Origin: Fictibacillus phosphorivorans
Lineage (GTDB): Bacteria; Bacillota; Bacilli; Bacillales; Fictibacillaceae
Assembly (NCBI RefSeq): GCF_007673525.1
Contig: NZ_VDZU01000002.1
Coordinates: forward strand, 94,175 to 158,174
Direction: 5' to 3'
Length of the DNA: 64,000 nt
The position numbers and the translations under genes were made by a program. Of this stretch, positions 8,241 through 16,213 are shown piece by piece. Under the pieces are notes generated by a model. It did not search any database. It saw only the letters and a program-made list of their open reading frames with translations, and was not told the origin of the DNA. Each line of letters begins with the position of its first letter. The first letter of the stretch is position 1.

Positions 8241-9218
8241 TTATTTTGGTAATGGGATGGTATAGGTTGCGGCTTTTCTTGAGCCATTTGGTTTTAAATC
8301 CAAAGCACGGAGAATTTTATACATGCTAGTAGAGGAATTAAGATGCAAGAAGTTTCGTAATTCTTCATTTTTAACTTGAGGATTTATCAAGAGTCCATAA
8401 TCATGAATAGCTTTTATATGTGCATCAGCATTCTTATTAGAACATGTTAAACAAAGCCAGTGTCTCATTGCTCTTTTCATCGGTAAGTTACCACAATTAG
8501 GGCAAATAACTCCTGTGGCTAAATCCTCTTTTTTTATCTCATATTGTTTTAAAATATCAATATTTATCTGTTTATGATTCTTTATTAAAAGTTTACTCAA
8601 TTTCTTTATATCTTTTTGAGATAAATGATTTTGAGTATAATTCTTAGTCAAACGATGAATCGTCAGAATCAAGTCTTTGCCTCTAACAATTTTATTTTGA
8701 CTTTTCTTATATGAAGGAGAAATTTTAATTACTGAGTGAATATTAGTTATTACTACCAAATAAAAGATAGGGATATCAGCAAACTTATAGGAGGAAAGCC
8801 ATTCCTTAAAACATGAAGCTTGAAATTCAACCTGTATAATCGGATCAGGAAACGCTTCTTCAATACCGTTTCTGGTGCGAATCACTTGGTTAAATTGATG
8901 GTCAAAATACAGGTTTCCTATTAAATTCTTAACTTCTATAATTAAACAATAGTGTGGAGTTATGATGAGAGAATCAAGCTGGAAGTATTGTTTTTGCGTT
9001 TTATCTCTTGGGAGCCTTAAATCGTGGAAAATATAATAGTTTTCTACAGGTAAATCACTTAAATGATAATCAAGGGACTTCTCTCCATTAAACCCAGCAT
9101 TAAATTTTGCCCTATCACTTAAAATATCCGGTTTTTTGGAGAAATTCAGAGGCATTCTTTCTAATAATGAATCTAGTTTGAAAAGTGTTAACGGTTTTGT
9201 TCTTTCTTTTACTATCAA
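8241..9218 (-). CDS. NERD-domain (nuclease-related) protein with C-terminal zinc ribbon
   Basis: A 325-residue cytosolic protein. Residues about 37-150 form a NERD domain with the PD-(D/E)xK-like core: GFNGEKSLDYHL, QLDSLIITP (Asp82) and CLIIEVKN (Glu95, Lys97). A four-Cys zinc ribbon follows (Cys239, Cys242, Cys256, Cys259: CPNCGN and CLTCSN), then a short helical tail. The start is TTG at 9218, chosen because GAGGTGA lies just upstream. NERD proteins are widespread in bacilli and presumed to act on DNA or RNA, but the substrate is unknown. It is AT-rich compared with its neighbours, and a 20-bp-period repeat array lies about 80 bp upstream. Confidence 0.85.
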   Translation of the reverse strand: MIVKERTKPLTLFKLDSLLERMPLNFSKKPDILSDRAKFNAGFNGEKSLDYHLSDLPVENYYIFHDLRLPRDKTQKQYFQLDSLIITPHYCLIIEVKNLIGNLYFDHQFNQVIRTRNGIEEAFPDPIIQVEFQASCFKEWLSSYKFADIPIFYLVVITNIHSVIKISPSYKKSQNKIVRGKDLILTIHRLTKNYTQNHLSQKDIKKLSKLLIKNHKQINIDILKQYEIKKEDLATGVICPNCGNLPMKRAMRHWLCLTCSNKNADAHIKAIHDYGLLINPQVKNEELRNFLHLNSSTSMYKILRALDLKPNGSRKAATYTIPLPK

Positions 9219-9272
9219 ATCATCACCTCACGCTTAATTTCCTTATAAAAATTCAACAATTGTCACTAATTT

Positions 9273-9290
9273 TCCTTTCATGAAAAGGAG
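9273..9290. repeat. Short inverted repeat near the NERD gene promoter region
   Basis: TCCTTT-CATG-AAAAGGA with a following T7 run on the plus strand forms a small hairpin between the NERD gene start and the repeat array. It could be a regulatory site or a weak terminator; there is no rightward gene before it. Confidence 0.35.
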
Positions 9291-9296
9291 AAATTT

Positions 9297-9391
9297 TTTT
9301 ATAAGTCCTCATACTGATTTATAAGTCTTCAAAAAAATTTATAAGTCTTCAATGCATTTTATAAGTCCTCAAAAATTTTTATAAGTCTTCA
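9297..9391. repeat. Five-copy array of ATAAGTCYTC at exact 20-bp spacing
   Basis: ATAAGTCCTC or ATAAGTCTTC begins at 9301, 9321, 9341, 9361 and 9381, always preceded by TTT(T) and followed by A. The core words are almost invariant, while the roughly 6-nt spacers differ (ACTGAT, AAAAAA, ATGCAT, AAAATT). It lies in the non-coding gap between the NERD gene and yfmR. Two helical turns per repeat places every word on one face of the DNA. Function unknown. Confidence 0.95.
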
Positions 9392-9415
9392 TCCAAATTC
9401 TCCGCTTTTACAGTG

Positions 9416-9450
9416 TAAAAAACACCCCCTGCTAACAGCAAGAGGTGCCC
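9416..9450 (-). terminator. Terminator after yfmR
   Basis: On the minus strand, GGCACCTCTTGCT and AGCAGGGGGTGTT form the stem, followed by TTTTTT, immediately past the yfmR stop codon. Confidence 0.8.
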
Positions 9451-9456
9451 ACCCAA

Positions 9457-11373
9457 TCAACTATTCATCTCTTCCACTAACAGAGAAAGCTCTTCCCATC
9501 GTTCCATCGCAGCTTCAAGTTCACTCTCCACTTTTTTCTGATCAGCCATAAGCTCGCTGATCTTGCCAAAATCACTGCCAGCAGCGACAATTTCCGATTC
9601 GATCTGTTCCTTCTTCTCTTCAAGGTTCATGATTCGTTCTTCAATCGTATCCCAATCTTGCTGATCTTTGTACGACAGCTTTTTCTTCTTTTCTTTACGA
9701 TGCTGTGCAGGAGTTTCCGTCACTTCTACAGACGCAGTCTCTTTCTTCACCGCAGCGGCTCGTTCATCACGTTCTTTCTTCTCGTCCATATAGTCCGAAT
9801 AGCTGCCTTGAAACCTTACAACCTCTGTGTTTCCTTCGAATGCGAGAAGATGATCGACGACACGGTCTAAAAAGTAGCGGTCATGGGAAACCGTCAGCAC
9901 TACGCCAGGAAAATTTTCTAAATACTCTTCTAAAATCCCTAACGTTTGAATGTCCAAATCGTTTGTAGGCTCATCCAAAAACAGCACGTTCGGCTCTTCC
10001 ATTAATACCTTTAGCATGTACAAGCGGCGTTTCTCTCCGCCTGATAACTTACGAATATACGTATATTGCATATAGCGTGGAAACAGGAACCGTTCCAGCA
10101 TCTGTTCAGCCGTAATCGTCTGACCATCTACCGTCGTGATGACCTGTGCCGTTTCTTTAATATAATCGACTACGCGCAAGTTACCGTCGAGCTCTTCATG
10201 ATCTTGTGTGTAGTAGCCGATCTTAACCGTTTCCCCTACTTCAACGGAACCTGAATCAGGACTCATTCTACCTGCTAACATATTTAATAAAGTTGTTTTT
10301 CCACTTCCGTTCGGCCCGATGATTCCAAGTCGTTCACCAGGAACAATTAAATAATCCAGGTCTTTAACTAACTCTTTTCCATCTAAACTTTTGCTCAAGC
10401 CTTCTACTTCAATCACTTTTTTACCAAGTCGTTGAGATCCGATCGCAAACTCAACAGAGCCTTTCACTGCAGGACCTGTTTCTTCTTGCAAAGTTTCAAC
10501 TCGTTGAATTCTAGCTTTCTGTTTTGTAGTTCGCGCTTTCGCACCACGGCGTAACCACGCTAATTCGCGGCGAAGTGTGTTTTGTCGCTTATCTTCGTTC
10601 TGAATGGCGATTTCTTCACGTTCAGCCTTTTTCTCTAAGTACGTTTCGTAGTTCCCCTCATAAACATAAAGTTTCCCATTATCGAGCTCAAAGATGTTGT
10701 TAGTTACGCGGTTTAGGAAATAACGGTCATGGGTAACCATTAATAAGGCGCCTTTATAGTTTCCTAAGAACGTTTCTAGCCATTCGACCGTTTCATTATC
10801 AAGATGGTTTGTAGGCTCGTCCAAAATCAGTAGATCTGCAGGTTGAATGAGTGCTTTTGCGATCGCCACACGCTTCTTTTGCCCACCGCTCAAATGCTTC
10901 ACTTGACGAGAAAAGTCACGAAGACCAAGCTTTGTGAGCACCGTTTTTGCGATGGTGTTCGCTTCCCATGCCTCATTTTCATCCATCTTTTGCTGACTGT
11001 TCATCAAACGCTTCAGTTTCTTTTCGTTTGATGGATCAGATTCCAGATCGAGGAGGGCTTGTTCATATTCCCGCATCGTTTTCATGATGAGAGAATCACC
11101 AAAGTAAATTTGGTCAAGAACGGATAACTCTTCATTGAGTTCAGGTTCTTGTGCCACATATTCAATCTGAAATGTGTTCGCATGAGAGAGTGTTCCTCGT
11201 TCCGCTGGTTCGAACCCAGCTATTGCTTTTAATAACGAGGACTTACCTGTTCCATTCGGTCCGATGAGTCCGATTCTTTGCTTATCGCTGATTGAAAAAG
11301 TGATATCGTCAAACAGCGTTTTTTCACCATATGTTTTATATAGATTTTCAACTAATAAAATACTCAAAACCAT
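9457..11373 (-). CDS. yfmR: ABC-F family ATPase, Uup/YfmR type
   Basis: Cytosolic ABC-F protein of 638 residues. Domain 1 has Walker A GPNGTGKSS (38-46), LSGGQKKRVAIAKAL and LLILDEPTNHLD. The linker carries the basic segment LRRELAWLRRGAKARTTKQKARIQRVETL typical of Uup/YfmR. Domain 2 has GPNGSGKTT, LSGGEKRRLYML and VLFLDEPTNDLD. A charged coiled coil follows from about residue 545 (the Uup C-terminal domain, a nucleic-acid-binding hairpin). YfmR of B. subtilis (629 residues) is very similar and has been linked to translation of difficult proline-rich stretches together with EF-P. Monocistronic, with a terminator; the ATG follows TAAGGAA. Confidence 0.92.
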   Translation of the reverse strand: MVLSILLVENLYKTYGEKTLFDDITFSISDKQRIGLIGPNGTGKSSLLKAIAGFEPAERGTLSHANTFQIEYVAQEPELNEELSVLDQIYFGDSLIMKTMREYEQALLDLESDPSNEKKLKRLMNSQQKMDENEAWEANTIAKTVLTKLGLRDFSRQVKHLSGGQKKRVAIAKALIQPADLLILDEPTNHLDNETVEWLETFLGNYKGALLMVTHDRYFLNRVTNNIFELDNGKLYVYEGNYETYLEKKAEREEIAIQNEDKRQNTLRRELAWLRRGAKARTTKQKARIQRVETLQEETGPAVKGSVEFAIGSQRLGKKVIEVEGLSKSLDGKELVKDLDYLIVPGERLGIIGPNGSGKTTLLNMLAGRMSPDSGSVEVGETVKIGYYTQDHEELDGNLRVVDYIKETAQVITTVDGQTITAEQMLERFLFPRYMQYTYIRKLSGGEKRRLYMLKVLMEEPNVLFLDEPTNDLDIQTLGILEEYLENFPGVVLTVSHDRYFLDRVVDHLLAFEGNTEVVRFQGSYSDYMDEKKERDERAAAVKKETASVEVTETPAQHRKEKKKKLSYKDQQDWDTIEERIMNLEEKKEQIESEIVAAGSDFGKISELMADQKKVESELEAAMERWEELSLLVEEMNS

Positions 11374-11787
11374 ATCATTCCTTAGGCTAATGTCTTTGCA
11401 TTCTATTGTAGCTTAACCCTGTCAGAATAGCATCTTTCGGTTATGATTTGCATTCTTTTTGGAATTTTTGTTATAGTGTAAAACATGTTCTGAAAAGAAG
11501 TGGGCACGTTTTTTGCTCAAAACGGATGCCACCTATTTTCAATTCACACATCGGCTTTGCTTTTTTCTTGTAGTTGATGCTGGGTTTTAAATTAATCCGG
11601 CAAGATTTTTAATGCGTTTATTTACCGCGCTTTTGACTTCAAGTTTTTTTCTGCTATTCCTCGCAAGCTCTTTTTGCAAATAAAAAGCTCTAAGAAACAA
11701 CCTGCCAACTTTTTCATAAACAAGTCATCCGTTGAGCAAACTAACATGACCCATTTCATGAAAAAAGAAAAGGAGAGAAATTTTTAC
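11374..11787 (+). other. Long leader and promoter region of putP
   Basis: About 410 nt without a supported gene. A promoter-like TTGCAT-N18-TATAGT lies at 11448-11477. If used, it gives an untranslated leader of about 300 nt. A hairpin forms near its 5' end (11502-11530): GGCA, CGTTTT, loop TTGCTC, AAAACG, GA bulge, TGCC. I recognise no named riboswitch. An in-frame extension of putP back to 11674 is open but lacks a ribosome site. Confidence 0.5.
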
Positions 11788-13263
11788 ATGCAAACAGGAG
11801 TTATTATTTCTTTAGTTATTTACATGGCCGGTATGCTTTATATCGGATATTGGGCTTACAAAAAAACATCTGATCTAAATGACTACATGTTGGGTGGAAG
11901 AGGATTAGGTCCTGCAGTTACTGCACTTTCAGCCGGAGCATCAGACATGAGTGGTTGGATGATGATGGGTATTCCAGGTGCGATGTTCACTGACGGGATC
12001 AGCTCAATTTGGATCTCTGTCGGACTCGCTATCGGTGCTTATCTAAACTACATTCTTGTAGCACCTCGTCTTCGTACGTATACTGAAGTCGCAGATGATT
12101 CCATTACCATTCCTGATTACCTTGAAAATCGTTTTAACGATACACAAAAGATTCTACGAATCGTTTCTGGACTTGTAATCATTATCTTCTTCACACTTTA
12201 CGCATCTGCTGGACTTGTATCTGGCGGTAAGTTGTTTGAAAGTGCATTCGGTACAACTTATCTAACTGGTATGTTGATTACGGTTGGGGTAGTTGTAGCT
12301 TATACACTATTTGGAGGATTCCTTGCAGTAAGTTGGACGGATTTTGTTCAAGGCTGTATCATGTTCGTCGCATTAATCTTAGTGCCTATCGTTGCGTTTA
12401 CTGATATCGGTGACACGCAAACAGTTATCGATACAGTTCGTGGGGTTGACCCATCCCTTCTTCAAGCAACAAAAGGATTGACCACTCTTGGGTTGATATC
12501 GTTTTTAGCTTGGGGACTCGGTTACTTTGGACAACCACATATCATTGTTCGTTTTATGGCGATCACATCTGTAAAAGATATTAAAACAGCAAGAAGAATC
12601 GGTATGAGCTGGATGATTATCTCTCTTATCGGTGCATCTCTCACAGGATTGATTGGTGTTGCTTGGTTTGCTAGAGAAGGAAGAGAACTTGCAGATCCTG
12701 AAACAGTATTCATCGAATTTGCTAACTTGTTGTTCCACCCGCTAATTACTGGTTTCTTATTAGCAGCCATTCTAGCTGCAATCATGAGTACGATTTCTTC
12801 TCAGTTATTAGTTACATCCTCTTCTGTTACAGAAGACTTTTATAAGCAATTCTTAAAGAAAGATGCTTCTCAGAAGGAACTCGTTATGATCGGCCGTATT
12901 GCGGTACTTATTGTAGCCGTAATCGCTGTATTGTTGTCATTGAACCCTAGTGATACCATTCTTAGCCTCGTAGGTTATGCATGGGCAGGATTTGGTTCAG
13001 CTTTCGGACCGCTTATTCTGTTAAGTCTCTTCTGGAAGAAGATGACGAAGTGGGGTGCTTTAGCAGGTATCATCGTTGGTGCTGTTACAGTTCTTACTTG
13101 GGTACAGTTCCCAGACCTTAAAGAACAAGTGTATGAGATGATTCCTGGATTCTTCTTAAGCTTAATCGCAATTCTTATTGTGAGTTCATTAACGAAAAAT
13201 CCATCTAAAAAGGTTCAAAACCAGTTTGATGACATGGAAGAGACACTTGATGATTTAAAATAA
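11788..13263 (+). CDS. putP: Sodium/proline symporter (PutP/OpuE family)
   Basis: Sodium solute symporter of the SSS family, predicted to import proline for nutrition or osmoprotection. The ATG at 11788 is chosen because AGGAGAG (11771-11777) lies at ideal distance. The resulting 491-residue protein starts with the first transmembrane helix, as do PutP and OpuE. Family signatures: DYMLGGRGLGPAVTALSAGASDMSGWMMMGIPGA, the GLGYFGQPHIIVRFMAI block in the middle, and LAAIMSTISSQLLVTSSSVTEDFY in the sodium site. About 13 helices and a charged C-terminal tail. OpuE and PutP are close paralogues and the sequence alone does not decide between them. Confidence 0.88.
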   Translation: MQTGVIISLVIYMAGMLYIGYWAYKKTSDLNDYMLGGRGLGPAVTALSAGASDMSGWMMMGIPGAMFTDGISSIWISVGLAIGAYLNYILVAPRLRTYTEVADDSITIPDYLENRFNDTQKILRIVSGLVIIIFFTLYASAGLVSGGKLFESAFGTTYLTGMLITVGVVVAYTLFGGFLAVSWTDFVQGCIMFVALILVPIVAFTDIGDTQTVIDTVRGVDPSLLQATKGLTTLGLISFLAWGLGYFGQPHIIVRFMAITSVKDIKTARRIGMSWMIISLIGASLTGLIGVAWFAREGRELADPETVFIEFANLLFHPLITGFLLAAILAAIMSTISSQLLVTSSSVTEDFYKQFLKKDASQKELVMIGRIAVLIVAVIAVLLSLNPSDTILSLVGYAWAGFGSAFGPLILLSLFWKKMTKWGALAGIIVGAVTVLTWVQFPDLKEQVYEMIPGFFLSLIAILIVSSLTKNPSKKVQNQFDDMEETLDDLK

Positions 13264-13270
13264 TGTAAAC

Positions 13271-13306
13271 AAAAAGCGTTCCTGACTACAGGAGCGCTTT
13301 TTTTAT
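13271..13306. terminator. Bidirectional terminator between putP and fni
   Basis: AAAAAGCG-TTCCTG, loop ACTA, CAGGAG-CGCTTTTTTT. The A-run before and T-run after allow use by both convergent genes. Confidence 0.9.
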
Positions 13307-14349
13307 ACCTTCTTAATAAGTCGATCTGAATGTGCGAGTTCTTCTATACGACCAGCACCAATTCCAAACATCGCTGCACGCATCTCAAATTCAATGCGTT
13401 CCATCTGTATGAGCAGCGCCTCAACATCATTTTCTACAGCAGATGGCAGTAGTAGTCTTCCAAAACCAGCTAGATTAGCACCTAAAGCAATTGATTTTGC
13501 CGCATCAACACCGTTTTTGAGCCCCCCGCTTGCAATCAATGGAGTGGAAAAATTATTTTTCCTGACCGCAAGGATGCTTTCAGCAGTCGGCAGTCCCCAG
13601 TCTAGAAAAGCTTCCGCTGCTTCTTTTCGAATGCTGTCGTTCGAACGATAGCTCTCTACTTGTATCCATGATGTTCCACCTGCACCAGCTACATCAATGA
13701 ACTGAATACCCGCGGATGTAAGGCGGTCTGCCGTTTTTTCATCAATTCCCATTCCTACTTCTTTTACACCGACTGGTACATGGAGAGAATTTGCGATTTC
13801 TTCAATCTTAGATAGCAAATGAGAAAAGTTCGTATCGCCTTCTGGCTGAAACACTTCCTGTAACGTGTTTAAGTGCAATACAAGCATATCTGCTTCAGCC
13901 ATCTCAACTGCTTGTCTACATTGATCGATCCCAAAGTCATAATTGAGCTGAACCGCTCCAATGTTTGCGATGATCGGAATATCAGGAGCATACTTCCGAA
14001 TCTGAAACGTATAAGCAAGATCCTCGTTCTCAACCGCAGCTCTCATTGATCCGAGGCCGATCGCCCATCCTTTTTCTTGAGCGGCCATCGCTAACTGCTG
14101 ATTTATTTGATAGGCAGTTTCTGTTCCACCTGTCATAGAAGAGATTAAAAATGGCGTACGCATCTCTTTGTTTAAAAATGTGGTTGAAAGTGTAATTTCA
14201 TCAAATGATAGCTCAGGCAATGCGTTAGGAATGAATCGATAGTTTTCAAGTCCTGTCGTAATGTTCTTACCTTCAACATCTTCGTTCAAACTAATTCTAA
14301 TATGTTCAGTTTTCCGCTTTTCCGTAAGGTCCTTCGAAATATCCAACAA
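13303..14349 (-). CDS. fni: Type 2 isopentenyl-diphosphate delta-isomerase
   Basis: FMN- and NAD(P)H-dependent cytosolic enzyme interconverting IPP and DMAPP, the starter units for the carotenoid backbone. The 348-residue TIM-barrel protein shows the expected PFLISSMTGG, GLGSMRAA, ANIGAVQL, VGVKEVGMGI, DVAGAGGTSW and LIASGGLKNG flavin- and substrate-binding motifs. Translation starts at TTG (14349, or the adjacent TTG) behind AGAGGAGG. It overlaps crtO by 44 nt, so isoprenoid precursor supply is co-transcribed with the pigment-modifying genes crtQ and crtO; this placement supports a dedicated role in pigment synthesis. Confidence 0.94.
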   Translation of the reverse strand: MLDISKDLTEKRKTEHIRISLNEDVEGKNITTGLENYRFIPNALPELSFDEITLSTTFLNKEMRTPFLISSMTGGTETAYQINQQLAMAAQEKGWAIGLGSMRAAVENEDLAYTFQIRKYAPDIPIIANIGAVQLNYDFGIDQCRQAVEMAEADMLVLHLNTLQEVFQPEGDTNFSHLLSKIEEIANSLHVPVGVKEVGMGIDEKTADRLTSAGIQFIDVAGAGGTSWIQVESYRSNDSIRKEAAEAFLDWGLPTAESILAVRKNNFSTPLIASGGLKNGVDAAKSIALGANLAGFGRLLLPSAVENDVEALLIQMERIEFEMRAAMFGIGAGRIEELAHSDRLIKKV

Positions 14350-14851
14350 CTTTCCTCCTCTTGCGTTCCAGTGTTTTATTCTTTTGATCCAGGATTCGAA
14401 TCAGCCTGAACCTGTTATATCTTTGAATAAATATAAAGGGTAGATTAAACAGAACGGCGTACATGATCATGATATTGCCGATCCAAACAGGGTTCCACAA
14501 GAAAAACAATAGAGCTGGTGGCATAGACAGCCAATGCGTTAGTTCTGCGCGACGTGTTTCCGCTAAAAAACGGGATAAATACTCTAGGGAATCTCCTTCT
14601 AGTGTTTTCTTCGCGAATCCTCCCTTATAAAAATCACCACCATCTGGCAATATGGTTTTCCATTTACGTATTCCTATTTTTTCATAACATCCTCCACTTT
14701 TTTCCCAACCAAAAGCTGAATCCCATCTGCTCTCTTTTGTAAAATTAGAAAAAGGAATTCGATGAATGATATAAGCCACAGTTAAATGAAAGATGAGCCA
14801 GGCAAGTATATTGATCACTACCGTCCAAAACGGAGAAAGTTCAATCAGCAT
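14306..14851 (-). CDS. crtO: Glycosyl-diaponeurosporenoate acyltransferase (CrtO-like)
   Basis: Predicted membrane acyltransferase that adds a fatty acyl group to the sugar of a C30 carotenoid glycosyl ester, the last step of staphyloxanthin-type synthesis. The 181-residue protein has an N-terminal helix (VVINILAWLIFHLTVAYIIHRIPF), a central soluble part with GWEKSGGCYEKIGIRKWKTILPDGG and RAELTHW, and two C-terminal helices. It resembles S. aureus CrtO (about 165 residues) in architecture and in the His-containing TRRAELTHW segment. The ATG directly abuts the crtQ stop, behind GGGG. Its 3' end overlaps fni by 44 nt. Confidence 0.85.
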   Translation of the reverse strand: MLIELSPFWTVVINILAWLIFHLTVAYIIHRIPFSNFTKESRWDSAFGWEKSGGCYEKIGIRKWKTILPDGGDFYKGGFAKKTLEGDSLEYLSRFLAETRRAELTHWLSMPPALLFFLWNPVWIGNIMIMYAVLFNLPFIFIQRYNRFRLIRILDQKNKTLERKRRKVVGYFEGPYGKAEN

Positions 14852-15955
14852 TTACACATCCCCTTTTTCAGAAACCGAGATTTCTCTACCTTTCCACTTT
14901 ACTTCTTTTTTGATCACACTCAAAATAAAAGACCAAATGTACACCACAGAAAAAAACAAGAAGTGCGCAGGGTGTGTTAAAGCTGAAAAAAACGTAGCCG
15001 TTCCAATCTTCTTCATTAAGGTCTTAATCTGAATAGCATAAAGCAGATAGAAGATTCCCCAAATCACCATTTCGCTCACATCTTGAACCATTAAAAATGG
15101 AAGCTGGATAGCAAGACTTATTCCTCCGGTAATCCAGGCAACAGTTAACACTAGGGGTATGAATGGGGTTTTGGCAGAACCAAGTGCGAAGCTTTTACAC
15201 CATCCGAAAAATAGTGCTGAAAGACCTTCTGCATACATTCGAAAATAAACCGCCTTGTATCCTGAGAAACAAGTAACGTTCACATTTTGATTCATAGCTA
15301 CTCTGCCCATTTCCATATGTTCAAGAACTTGATGTCTAATCCCTTCATGACCACCTATCTCTGTATACGTTTCTCGGTCCACCATAAGACACGGACCAAA
15401 TGCTCCAGCAGTTTTTTTTCGAAATACCGTAAAGCATTGCATGGCCGCCATTACGATTATGTTAAATAGCGAAGATAATTTTTCTCCGGCACTCTTCATC
15501 TGATGAAACGGTTGAACACTGATCAATCCCCTGCTTCTTTCCCATTCACCGCACAAGCGTTCAATTCCGTCTATCTCAATTTCTAGATCTGCATCCAAAA
15601 ATAACAATAAAGAGCCTGTAGCATGTTTTGCTCCATTCCAACATGCCCATGGTTTGCCTAACCAGCCGATTGGAAGACGTTCTGGCTTTACAACGGTAAC
15701 ACCGAATTCCCGAGCGACTTCTTCAGTTCGATCTTCAGAATCATCGTTAACAACGATCACTTCATGAAGCTTTATACTTTGGCTGCTCAATGTCGGCAAT
15801 AAATTTTTTAAGTTTGCTTCCTCATTCCTTGCGGGAATAATAACTGAAACAGAATGTGGTTCATGAGGACCTTTAGCACTTAGCGTGCGAATATTCCATA
15901 GCATGAACCATCCACAAAGCCACATGATCGATAGATACAAAAGTGTAGAAAACAT
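14852..15955 (-). CDS. crtQ: Carotenoid glycosyltransferase (CrtQ-like, GT2 family)
   Basis: Membrane-anchored family 2 glycosyltransferase predicted to glucosylate the terminal carboxyl of 4,4'-diaponeurosporenoate-type C30 carotenoids. The start at 15955 is fixed by AAAGGAGA upstream and gives 367 residues (S. aureus CrtQ about 375). Domain order: N-terminal helix; GT-A fold with VSVIIPARNEEANL, the DD of VNDDSEDRTEE, LGKPWACWNGA and the metal-binding LFLDADLEI; then three C-terminal membrane helices. First gene of the leftward crtQ-crtO-fni unit and divergent from the CrtP-like gene, with which it shares a 258-bp control region. Confidence 0.88.
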   Translation of the reverse strand: MFSTLLYLSIMWLCGWFMLWNIRTLSAKGPHEPHSVSVIIPARNEEANLKNLLPTLSSQSIKLHEVIVVNDDSEDRTEEVAREFGVTVVKPERLPIGWLGKPWACWNGAKHATGSLLLFLDADLEIEIDGIERLCGEWERSRGLISVQPFHQMKSAGEKLSSLFNIIVMAAMQCFTVFRKKTAGAFGPCLMVDRETYTEIGGHEGIRHQVLEHMEMGRVAMNQNVNVTCFSGYKAVYFRMYAEGLSALFFGWCKSFALGSAKTPFIPLVLTVAWITGGISLAIQLPFLMVQDVSEMVIWGIFYLLYAIQIKTLMKKIGTATFFSALTHPAHFLFFSVVYIWSFILSVIKKEVKWKGREISVSEKGDV

Positions 15956-16109
15956 GTCGTCTGTCTCCTTTAAAGTAAAGTTATAGTTACAGCTTTGGCT
16001 TTGTATTCTTTTTTCAAACAATTCTCAAAAAAAGAGGAATTTTTGTATTCAGTCAAGAACTGAAAATAAAGAGTCACTTTTTGAATATGTTTAAAAAGCG
16101 TTCAATAAT

Positions 16110-16139
16110 TTTACAATGGTTGTACATAAACTATACAAT
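16110..16139 (+). promoter_or_regulatory. CarH/LitR-type operator and promoter of the rightward carotenoid operon
   Basis: Three TnTACA words at exact 11-bp steps: TTTACA (16110-16115), TGTACA (16121-16126), TATACA (16132-16137). The first can serve as the -35 and TACAAT (16134-16139) as the -10, 18 nt apart, so the array covers the whole core promoter. Tandem 11-bp TnTACA repeats over a promoter are the known binding pattern of B12-dependent MerR-type photoreceptors CarH/LitR. The assignment is inferred from the pattern and the downstream genes. Confidence 0.65.
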
Positions 16140-16213
16140 ACAGAGGAACAGTCGTACAGCAACAGCTAAGAAACAACCTTAACCTTTCAATCCCAATACC
16201 GAGGAGGATTTTG

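Noticed and set aside
9297..9391. CRISPR-like array near the NERD gene
   Set aside because: The repeats are 10-14 bp with about 6-nt spacers, far too short for repeat-spacer units.
11674..11787. N-terminal extension of putP
   Set aside because: No ribosome site or family similarity; AGGAGAG before 11788 and the usual N-terminal helix fix the shorter start.
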